Positions 1 to 5,459 of a stretch of 5,459 nt of DNA are shown piece by piece. Each line of letters starts with the position of its first letter. Position 1 is the first letter of the stretch. Made by a program: the position numbers and the translations under genes. The notes beneath the pieces are model-generated. The model did no database searches, was not told the origin of the DNA, and saw nothing but the letters and a program-made list of their open reading frames with translations. The DNA lies in NCBI GenBank assembly GCA_020697025.1, contig JAJFBO010000089.1:1-5459 (forward strand). The letters are read 5' to 3'. This DNA comes from Burkholderiales bacterium (lineage in GTDB: Bacteria; Pseudomonadota; Gammaproteobacteria; Burkholderiales; UBA11063).

Positions 1-138
1 GGGAGGCTATATATTTATGAATAACCCTTTATTAAACAAATAGTTTTATTACTATGTTAGAATTACCCATTAGAAATTGAATTTCAAAATTTATATACCC
101 ATCACTAATAATTTATTTTTTAATATTCTTAATTACTG

Positions 139-144
139 TATAGT
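139..144 (+). promoter_or_regulatory. Candidate -10 box for pta-ackA
   Basis: TATAGT at 139-144 matches the bacterial sigma-70 -10 consensus at five of six positions, with TG directly in front of it. Transcription would start near 150-151, leaving a leader of about 36 bases before the pta start. The -35 region about 17 bases upstream is only a T-run (around 116-121) and does not resemble TTGACA. In DNA this AT-rich such boxes arise often by chance, so this is a weak call that rests mainly on its position. Confidence 0.3.
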
Positions 145-172
145 AGTACTTTGTAACAAAATGAAGTTTAAT

Positions 173-176
173 GGAG
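173..176 (+). promoter_or_regulatory. Ribosome binding site of pta
   Basis: GGAG at 173-176 lies ten bases before the ATG at 187 and is the only Shine-Dalgarno-like motif in this leader. It supports translation from 187 rather than from the next in-frame ATG at 232. Confidence 0.6.
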
Positions 177-186
177 ATTCAGTAAA

Positions 187-1128
187 ATGAGCTATAAATA
201 TATCAGTGCCTGGAGCCAGAAACTATTGATAATGAAACAATCATTAGCTCCACTAAAAACTGCTGTGGTGCACCCTGTTGATGAATTAAGCCTAAAAGGA
301 ACTTTTATTTCAGCACAAGAAGGGATTATTACGCCTATCCTTATTGGACCGGAGCAAAAAATTATCAAGGCCGCAAAAAATGCCAATTTAGATATTTCCA
401 ATTATCAGCTTATCTCTACCAAGCATAGCCATGAGGCAGTCGAGGTAGCAGTTAATCTAGCTCGTGATGGTAAGGTAGAGGCATTAATGAAAGGAAAGTT
501 GCATACCAGCGAGCTAATGTCTGCTGTGGTAAATAAACAAAATGGTCTGCGAACAGAACGGCGTATGAGCCATGTGTTTATACTTGAGTTAAATAATTAC
601 AAAAAGCCATTGTTCCTTACTGATACTGCATTAAATTTATTTCCAAACTTAATGGATAAAGCAGACATTATCCAAAATGCAATTGATTTATTTTTTGCCT
701 TGGGCTACGGCAAACCAAAGGTTGCTATCTTATCAGCTATTGAAACAATAAATGAAAGAATGCCATCGACTATTGATGCTGCTGCCCTATGTAAAATGGC
801 AGAACGTGGACAGATACGTGGAGGTATATTAGATGGACCATTAGCTTTTGATAATGCAATTTCTGTTAAATCAGCTTCAGTAAAAGGTATATTCTCGGAG
901 GTTGCAGGAGAGGCAGATATAATTGTTGTTCCAAATGTTGAATCTGGTAATATCTTATATAAACAAATGACTTACTTATCCGAAATCGAAGCTGCTGGGA
1001 TTGTATTAGGAGCCACTGTACCAATTATTTTAACCAGTCGTGGAAGTAATGAAGAGTCTCGTAAGTTATCTAGCTTATTGGCTTTAGTTTATGCACACAG
1101 TAAGCATACAGTAAAATTTGATGAATAA
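187..1128 (+). CDS. pta: Phosphate acetyltransferase (phosphate acetyl/butyryltransferase family)
   Basis: This cytosolic enzyme transfers the acetyl group of acetyl-CoA to phosphate, giving acetyl phosphate and CoA, and works in reverse for acetate use. The 313-residue protein is a single PTA/PTB domain, the short form without the N-terminal regulatory DRTGG/CobB-like part of E. coli Pta. Family signatures visible are TAVVHPVDELSLKG (25-38), ALMKGKLHT (99-107), RMSHV (126-130), TDTALNLFP (145-153), DGPLAFDNAIS (216-226), the PNVESGNILYKQMTYL stretch (249-264) and the C-terminal GATVPIILTSRGS (275-287). These resemble the transferase half of the enoyl-CoA hydratase/phosphate acetyltransferase proteins and the stand-alone proteobacterial versions. 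The ATG at 187 is chosen because GGAG lies ten bases before it and because the leading helix fits the family; an ATG at 232 is the alternative. The gene overlaps ackA by eight bases, which supports the acetate assignment. A butyryl or propionyl preference cannot be excluded from sequence alone. Confidence 0.9.
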   Translation: MSYKYISAWSQKLLIMKQSLAPLKTAVVHPVDELSLKGTFISAQEGIITPILIGPEQKIIKAAKNANLDISNYQLISTKHSHEAVEVAVNLARDGKVEALMKGKLHTSELMSAVVNKQNGLRTERRMSHVFILELNNYKKPLFLTDTALNLFPNLMDKADIIQNAIDLFFALGYGKPKVAILSAIETINERMPSTIDAAALCKMAERGQIRGGILDGPLAFDNAISVKSASVKGIFSEVAGEADIIVVPNVESGNILYKQMTYLSEIEAAGIVLGATVPIILTSRGSNEESRKLSSLLALVYAHSKHTVKFDE

Positions 1129-2305
1129 AATAATTTTAACAATTAATGCCGGTTCTTCAAGTATAAAATTTTCTGTTTATGCCAATACACCAAATTTGAA
1201 TTTAATATATCATGGTATATGTGAAGTCGGAGCAAAAATTTCACGAATCAAAGTTATAGATGAAAATAATATTTGCAATAGAGATCAAACTATAGAAAGT
1301 AACTGCTATTCTGACTTATTAATGTGTATTTTTAAATGGTTAAACGAGTTATCAGAAAAATATGTTTTGTCAATGGTAAGTCATCGTATAGTCCATGGAG
1401 GTAAAAATTTTTTAAAACCAACAATTATAACACCCTCAGTAATAAAGCAAATCAGCGCTTTAATACCATTAGCACCATTACATCAAAACTATAGCTTAAA
1501 TGCAATAGAAATTACAACAAATTTGCATCCGAATATTCCTCAAATTGCCTGTTTCGACACATCTTTTCATCAAACCCAAGATCATCTTGCTAAACTATTT
1601 GCATTACCCAAAGAGTTGACTGATGATAATATTATCCATTATGGTTTCCATGGAATTTCCTATGAATATATCGCATCTATATTACACAGCAAAATAGGCA
1701 TTCTAAATAGTGAGCGAGTTATTGCTGCACACCTAGGTAGTGGTGCCAGTATGTGTGCTCTTCATAATGGTAAAAGCATAGCTACTAGTATGGGCTTTAC
1801 TGCCCTGGATGGGCTAATGATGGGCAGTCGTTGTGGAAGATTAGATCCAGGAGTTATCTTATATTTACTTCAAGAAAAGAATTATTCAGTTGATAAACTG
1901 CAGCATTTGCTTTATTACGAATCAGGTTTGCTTGGGGTATCAGGAATCTCTAAAGACCTGCGGGAATTATTTAAAAATAATAGCTTACAAGCGTCAGAAG
2001 CAATAGAATTATTTTGTTATAGAGCAGCCTTGGAGTTCGGTTCTTTATATGTAGCTCTTGGCGGATGTAACGCCTTGGTATTTAGTGCTGGTATTGGCGA
2101 GAATATGCCGCAAGTCAGACAAAAAATCTGCGATTATTTATACTGTTTTGGGATTGAATTAGATAAATCACTCAATAAAAATAATGAAACAGTGATTAGC
2201 TCTAAAAATAGTAAAATTCTAGTTAGTGTTATACCTACCAATGAAGAATATATACTTGCCAAACATGCACAATATCTAATTAAACTAGGTTATAGCAAAG
2301 TTTAG
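1121..2305 (+). CDS. ackA: Acetate kinase (acetate/propionate kinase family)
   Basis: This cytosolic kinase of the ASKHA fold interconverts acetyl phosphate + ADP with acetate + ATP, completing the Pta-AckA pathway. The 394-residue length is normal for the family. Expected motifs are present in order: NAGSSSIK (9-16, nucleotide site), SHRIVHGG (87-94, substrate Arg89), PLHQN with His121, FDTSFHQT (145-152, Asp146), HYGFHGIS (173-180, His177), HLGSGAS (204-210), GLMMGSRCGRLDPG (231-244, transition-state Arg237), FSAGIGEN (321-328) and PTNEE (372-376). All catalytic residues known from the Methanosarcina enzyme therefore have counterparts. The open frame can be extended to a TTG at 1118, but the ATG at 1121 gives the usual N-terminus (MNKIILTINAGSSS). 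The start lies inside the last codons of pta and no strong binding site precedes it, which suggests translational coupling. Two tandem TAG codons end the gene. The LDPG form of the active-site loop is typical of the acetate/propionate branch, so substrate breadth is uncertain. Confidence 0.93.
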   Translation: MNKIILTINAGSSSIKFSVYANTPNLNLIYHGICEVGAKISRIKVIDENNICNRDQTIESNCYSDLLMCIFKWLNELSEKYVLSMVSHRIVHGGKNFLKPTIITPSVIKQISALIPLAPLHQNYSLNAIEITTNLHPNIPQIACFDTSFHQTQDHLAKLFALPKELTDDNIIHYGFHGISYEYIASILHSKIGILNSERVIAAHLGSGASMCALHNGKSIATSMGFTALDGLMMGSRCGRLDPGVILYLLQEKNYSVDKLQHLLYYESGLLGVSGISKDLRELFKNNSLQASEAIELFCYRAALEFGSLYVALGGCNALVFSAGIGENMPQVRQKICDYLYCFGIELDKSLNKNNETVISSKNSKILVSVIPTNEEYILAKHAQYLIKLGYSKV

Positions 2306-2390
2306 TAGCTAAGAGAATCGGAAAGCTTAAATATGCCAAATATGATTGCGATGTAAATAAAGCCGGCAAATATCTGAGTATGTCGAATAC

Positions 2391-3380
2391 TTATACAACC
2401 TCTAGTAATTCATCTACGTTAGTGGTATATCTTTTTGATAGAAATCTTTGTTCCATTTTCCAGGCATCTGATAAATTAGAAGATGCTAATTTTATGGCTG
2501 ATTTGCCAAAACGTGTTCTAACTTTTTCTACAGCAGGCAATACTTTGTCATGCTTAATATTAGTATTGTCAAACAGATCTTTTGTTACATATTCCCCTGT
2601 TATCAGACCGTTTACTATAACTCCACATTTTTTATACTTAATATCAGGTTTATAAATAGTATCTAATGCCTTATCTATATAAGAACTAATATAGCGAAAA
2701 CTATCCAAAGCTGATGGAATTGTAATATCAATTGAAATTGTAAAGTAATTGTCCTTAAATCTATTAGTACGAGCGCAAAATATAATTTGCCGGGCAAATA
2801 AATTTTGCTTACGCATTTTACCGCATACATTTTCTATATGGTATATAAATGCAGACTTTAAATCATCACGACTCATAACTTCCTGATCAAAGTTCCTTGA
2901 TGAAATTATATGTCTATTAGCTTTCTGAAGTTCTTCTAAATCAATACACTTTATACCGTTTAACTCCTGAACCACCCGCTCCATATTAATATTAAAAATC
3001 TTCCTTATATATGAAGGATTAGCCATTTTTAAATCATATACGGTGTTTATCTTCATTTGTCTGAGTTTCTTAGCAATCCTCCAGCCTACACCCCATACCT
3101 CTGCAACATCAGTTAGTTGCATAGCTTTATTTACTCGAGCTTCACCTAGTTCATCCAAATTACAGACATTATCTAAAAATTTATGCTTTTTTGCCAAATA
3201 ATTAGCAAATTTAGCTAAAACTTTAGTCTGCCCCAGACCTATGGAAATAGGAATGCTCGTACATTGCATCACAGTAGCACTCATCTTTTCCGAATAAGCC
3301 GTTAAATTATCTATACCCATTAAATCAAGAAAGGTTTCATCTATACTTATACACGGCAAATATATACTAGTATTATACAA
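2391..3380 (-). pseudogene. umuC: UmuC-type Y-family DNA polymerase, N-terminally truncated
   Basis: UmuC is the catalytic subunit of the error-prone translesion polymerase Pol V. The open frame has 329 residues against about 420 for the family. It begins just before the second active-site motif, SIDETFLDL (12-20; Asp14 and Glu15 match UmuC Asp101 and Glu102). It continues with SIGLGQTKVLAKFAN (46-60), a helix-hairpin-helix region VWGVGWRIAKKL (95-106), the little-finger domain from about 160, and the UmuC C-terminus RFGKSAIKLAS...RYTTNVDELLEV. The last part rules out DinB. Missing are about 90 N-terminal residues, including the DxNNFY motif with the first metal-binding aspartate, the steric gate and most of the fingers, so polymerase activity is unlikely. 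The clamp-binding region reads TKDLF (266-270), lacking the usual glutamine. The longest frame begins at a TTG (3380) with a stop four codons before it; the first ATG is at 3320. No umuD precedes it. A shortened protein could still be made, but gene decay is the simpler reading. Confidence 0.8.
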
Positions 3381-3432
3381 TATATTGTTTTATATAAATA
3401 TTTTAATAATACCACATATAGTATATATACTA
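3364..3432. repeat. Cluster of three perfect AT-rich palindromes
   Basis: Three perfect palindromes lie within 69 bases: ATACTAGTAT at 3364-3373, ACAATATATTGT at 3377-3388 and TAGTATATATACTA at 3419-3432. The first and third share the hexamers ATACTA and TAGTAT. They span the truncated 5' end of the umuC remnant and the gap behind the 67-residue gene. They could be operator sites, a remnant of an inserted element, or a chance product of very AT-rich sequence; no long flanking inverted repeat or target-site duplication is evident. Confidence 0.45.
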
Positions 3433-3469
3433 ATAGAGTTACTATATTAACTTTTTTCCCTAGCATGCG

Positions 3470-3673
3470 TCATGCAAAGGTAATAACTTTTAAAAGAGTT
3501 GTTTTAGGAGGCAGCCCTGGTATAATTTTCCCATTTTCATCTTTTGAATAAAAGAAATATTCCTGCATTTCATAATATTTTCCGTCTTCTTTAATAATGT
3601 CTCCATCTTTAAGTTCACTTTCTGGAATTTGCTTATTTCCTTCATTTAGTACCAGTGTTACTAATTTTTCCAT
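3470..3673 (-). CDS. Hypothetical 67-residue protein
   Basis: I do not recognise this protein. It encodes 67 hydrophilic residues, rich in Lys and Glu, with no signal peptide or membrane segment. A central stretch (about 20-48) reads ELKDGDIIKEDGKYYEMQEY, followed by FFYSKDENGK, which looks like a small beta-strand domain; the DGDII-x-EDGKYYEM pattern recalls short beta-barrel folds, but this is only an impression. The ATG at 3673 has a purine-rich AAGAAGAG about ten bases upstream, a plausible ribosome binding site. The gene follows the GrpB gene after 53 bases on the same strand and could be cotranscribed with it. The codon pattern and clean frame favour a real gene over a chance frame. Confidence 0.6.
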   Translation of the reverse strand: MEKLVTLVLNEGNKQIPESELKDGDIIKEDGKYYEMQEYFFYSKDENGKIIPGLPPKTTLLKVITFA

Positions 3674-3688
3674 TAATCATACTCTTCT

Positions 3689-3717
3689 TATATGTATATT
3701 TTCACTTAAATAGTCAA
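3689..3717 (-). promoter_or_regulatory. Weak promoter candidate before the 67-residue gene
   Basis: On the minus strand TTGACT (3717-3712) matches the -35 consensus at five of six positions. At the usual 17-base spacing the -10 position reads CATATA (3694-3689), only three of six. A better -10, TATAAG (3692-3687), is 19 bases away but overlaps the ribosome binding site. Transcription would start almost at the start codon, so read-through from the GrpB gene is equally likely. Confidence 0.2.
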
Positions 3718-3726
3718 CTGTTCTTA

Positions 3727-4260
3727 TCAATACATTTGCTTATTACACCATTTTAACGCTTTTTGTTCTAATACTTTAATATACTCATGTTTATTTTTAA
3801 CATATGCCTCCCGATTATTGGAAAACTCCCAAGCAAGGTTTATTTTTAATTCAGCATAGTTTTTCGCATCTGCAGGATGTGCAATCAGATAATCACGAAA
3901 ACAAAGGTGACGATATATCTCAGTATTACCAGTCTGAAAAGTATGAATATGATGAGTTCTTTTTTCTTCACCTTTTATGAATAATCGTCTACCAATAATA
4001 CCATACTCGCCTAAGGCTTCATATCCTAATTCTGTCATCGCATTATTAGCAGCAGCCACTAAGTTAATATTTTTAACCTCAAGAATAATATCAATAGTTG
4101 GCTTTGCTGATAATCCAGGAACCGCAGTACTACCAATGTGGTAAATAGCAATAAAATTCCCAGAAAATAGAGGCTTTATGCGAGATGCCTCAACTTTAAA
4201 TGCTTTAGGCCAGTTTAAATCATAAGGAATAACTTCAATAACTTGCTCTTTGTTATTCAT
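3727..4260 (-). CDS. GrpB/UPF0157 family protein (nucleotidyltransferase fold)
   Basis: This is a complete 177-residue member of the GrpB (UPF0157, COG2320) family, which has the nucleotidyltransferase fold; the cellular role of most members is unknown. The diagnostic motif HIGSTAVPGLSAKPTIDI (41-58) contains the Gly-Ser and the Asp expected of the nucleotidyltransferase active-site pattern. It is followed by the conserved RRLFIKGEEKRTHHIHTF region (91-108), HLCFRDYLIAHP (118-129) and the terminal helical part (about 133-170) with NREAYVKNKHEYI. Length is normal. The ATG at 4260 is one base after the stop of the GNAT gene and has AAGGA at a seven-base spacing, so the two genes are almost certainly cotranscribed and probably translationally coupled. 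GrpB proteins and acetyltransferases are both common as isolated accessory genes, so the pairing does not itself define a pathway. The name GrpB here does not mean the GrpE heat-shock partner. Confidence 0.9.
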   Translation of the reverse strand: MNNKEQVIEVIPYDLNWPKAFKVEASRIKPLFSGNFIAIYHIGSTAVPGLSAKPTIDIILEVKNINLVAAANNAMTELGYEALGEYGIIGRRLFIKGEEKRTHHIHTFQTGNTEIYRHLCFRDYLIAHPADAKNYAELKINLAWEFSNNREAYVKNKHEYIKVLEQKALKWCNKQMY

Positions 4261-4261
4261 T

Positions 4262-5459
4262 CTATTTTCCTTGAATATTACTTGGATTTGAATAAATATT
4301 GTTTTTAAATAAAGTGTTAAACCCTAATTTTTGATATATTGAAAGCCCAGCATCGGATGATTCAAGAAAACAATATTCCACTCCTAATTTTGTAGCCGCC
4401 GATAGTGCATGCTTTAGAAGACGTGTTGCATAGCCATTGTGCTGCAATACAGGCAAAGTAGCTACATCATCAATCCTAGATAGATTATCTTGTATAGATA
4501 AGGTAATAGATGAAATTGGTTCACCATTTTCATGTAAGCTAAAATGGTAAAGCTTAAATCCATTTTTAAGGGAATCTTTATGCCTATTAGAATAAAGTGA
4601 AATAATTTCAGGCGTAGACTCAAACGCACCAGTGAGAGGAAGCATCCATGTATCTAAATTATTATTTAATTCTGTTATGTAATCATCCTTAAAATCAACC
4701 AAATTCTGGCTTCCTAGCTTTGTATACATGGAGACTGATTTACCAGTTTGGATGTGACTATGATCTTTTAAAATGTCCTTTATTTCCTGTACACAAAGTT
4801 CTTCAGAGATAGTAATAACGAAAGGAAGCTTTTCAGATTCATAAAATTTTTTGCTTTGGTTAATAATATTATTTAACCCATCTGGACGTGCTCTAATGTA
4901 TAAAATGTTTAAGTCTTCTATTGGTATGCCGGTCATATAGGCTGTAATTAAATTACTAAAACTTAGAGATTTGATAGATATTGATCTAAAAAAATAATCT
5001 TCAGCTTTGTAGTATAAGCTAGATATAGTTGTTATGCTCATTGATTCAAATTTATAAACAATCCAATCTTCATCTTTAACCTTTATATCAACTTTAGTCG
5101 GTATACTAGAAGTAAATTTCTTAATCGCTTGTAACCAGAATGAGCAAGCTATTTGATTTCCAGTCAGCACTCTTATTTGCCAATACCCATTAAATTGCTG
5201 CCAAATTTTATGAGCAACTATAGTGCCAATACCACGCTTTTTATATTTTTTCATGATAAAAAATTCAGCTATATCCCAGATTTGCGTTTCTTCCGAAATA
5301 GGTGATCCCTTTTGTACTAAAACAAATCCAGCTAATTTATTATCAACATATATCAAAAATGGAAAGCGGTTTTGATCTCTCCAATAAAGTGGCAAGTATT
5401 CATAACCGTAGAAGCCATTTTCACCAATATCAAAATCACAAAATTCTGTAAAATCATAA
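4262..5459 (-). CDS. Tandem GNAT-family N-acetyltransferase, 5' end outside window
   Basis: GNAT enzymes transfer an acetyl group from acetyl-CoA to an amine; the substrate here is unknown. At least 398 residues lie in the window, numbered from the first full codon at 5458. The frame stays open through the edge, and the residues there (EFCDFDIGENGFYGYEY) are typical family sequence, so the TTG at 5395 is not the start. Domain one (to about 138) has the acetyl-CoA pyrophosphate loop KKYKKRGIGT (70-79), preceded by strands LIYVDNKLAGFVLV and DIAEFFIM. Domain two occupies the C-terminal half, with SSITLSIQDNLSRIDDVATLP leading into the loop QHNGYATRLL (339-348) and the closing GLSIYQKLGF (371-380). 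The linker (about 140-260) has no motif I recognise. An in-frame ATG at 5041 falls at the domain boundary and could mark an old gene start, suggesting fusion of two genes. The GrpB gene follows after one base. Confidence 0.88.
   Translation of the reverse strand, partial: YDFTEFCDFDIGENGFYGYEYLPLYWRDQNRFPFLIYVDNKLAGFVLVQKGSPISEETQIWDIAEFFIMKKYKKRGIGTIVAHKIWQQFNGYWQIRVLTGNQIACSFWLQAIKKFTSSIPTKVDIKVKDEDWIVYKFESMSITTISSLYYKAEDYFFRSISIKSLSFSNLITAYMTGIPIEDLNILYIRARPDGLNNIINQSKKFYESEKLPFVITISEELCVQEIKDILKDHSHIQTGKSVSMYTKLGSQNLVDFKDDYITELNNNLDTWMLPLTGAFESTPEIISLYSNRHKDSLKNGFKLYHFSLHENGEPISSITLSIQDNLSRIDDVATLPVLQHNGYATRLLKHALSAATKLGVEYCFLESSDAGLSIYQKLGFNTLFKNNIYSNPSNIQGK
4268..4272 (-). promoter_or_regulatory. 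Ribosome binding site of the GrpB-family gene
   Basis: AAGGA on the minus strand sits seven bases before the ATG at 4260. It lies inside the last codons of the GNAT gene, whose TAG stop is separated from the ATG by a single base. This fixes the GrpB start and indicates coupled translation. Confidence 0.65.

Noticed and set aside
161..190. Nine-codon frame (MKFNGDSVK) whose TGA overlaps the pta ATG
   Set aside because: The ATGA overlap is attractive for a leader peptide, but no ribosome binding site precedes the ATG at 161 and short frames like this are common by chance.
192..401. 69-codon minus-strand open frame within pta
   Set aside because: It lies fully antisense to the conserved N-terminal part of pta and its translation has no family-like features.
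2306..2390. Terminator between the convergent ackA and umuC ends
   Set aside because: Only short palindromes (AAGCTT, GCCGGC) are present, with no stable stem followed by a T-run on either strand.
2380..2655. 91-codon plus-strand open frame opposite the umuC C-terminus
   Set aside because: Most of it is antisense to conserved UmuC sequence, so it is best explained as a shadow; only the stretch before 2391 is kept as a low-interest finding.
3372..3377. Perfect TATAAT on the minus strand at the 5' end of the umuC remnant
   Set aside because: No -35 element is found at 16-18 bases, and the surrounding AT-rich palindromes make the match unsurprising; a transcript from here would also start downstream of the TTG at 3380.
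3463..3475. GCATG-CGT-CATGC hairpin at the end of the 67-residue gene
   Set aside because: The stem is only five pairs and the downstream sequence on the minus strand is GGGAAAAAAG rather than a T-run, so it does not fit an intrinsic terminator.

Overview
This AT-rich window (roughly one-third G+C by eye) carries two convergent gene blocks that meet near position 2350. The proteins look bacterial and proteobacterial. The low G+C, the compact Pta-AckA pair and the decayed polymerase gene would suit a host-associated lineage such as Rickettsiales, with Legionellales as an alternative. That placement is an inference from style, not from a marker gene.

Left block, plus strand (1-2305): a short AT-rich leader with a weak promoter candidate and a good ribosome binding site precedes a phosphate acetyltransferase gene (pta, 187-1128). 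This overlaps by 8 bases an acetate kinase gene (ackA, 1121-2305). Together they interconvert acetyl-CoA and acetate through acetyl phosphate, coupled to ADP/ATP. A promiscuous short-chain acyl (propionate or butyrate) role cannot be excluded.

Right block, minus strand (5459 down to 2391): in transcription order, a tandem GNAT acetyltransferase whose 5' end lies outside the window, a GrpB/UPF0157 family protein one base downstream of it, an unrecognised 67-residue protein, and a UmuC-type Y-family DNA polymerase that has lost about its first 90 residues. The lost part holds the first catalytic aspartate and most of the fingers, so the remnant should not polymerise DNA. It is otherwise open to the expected C-terminus. 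A very AT-rich gap with three perfect palindromes lies exactly where the polymerase is cut.

I see no CRISPR array, tRNA, rRNA, complete mobile element or recognisable new multi-gene system. The points most worth checking are the UmuC truncation with its palindromic junction, the double GNAT fusion that runs off the window edge, and three genes whose longest open frames begin at TTG codons that are probably not the native starts.
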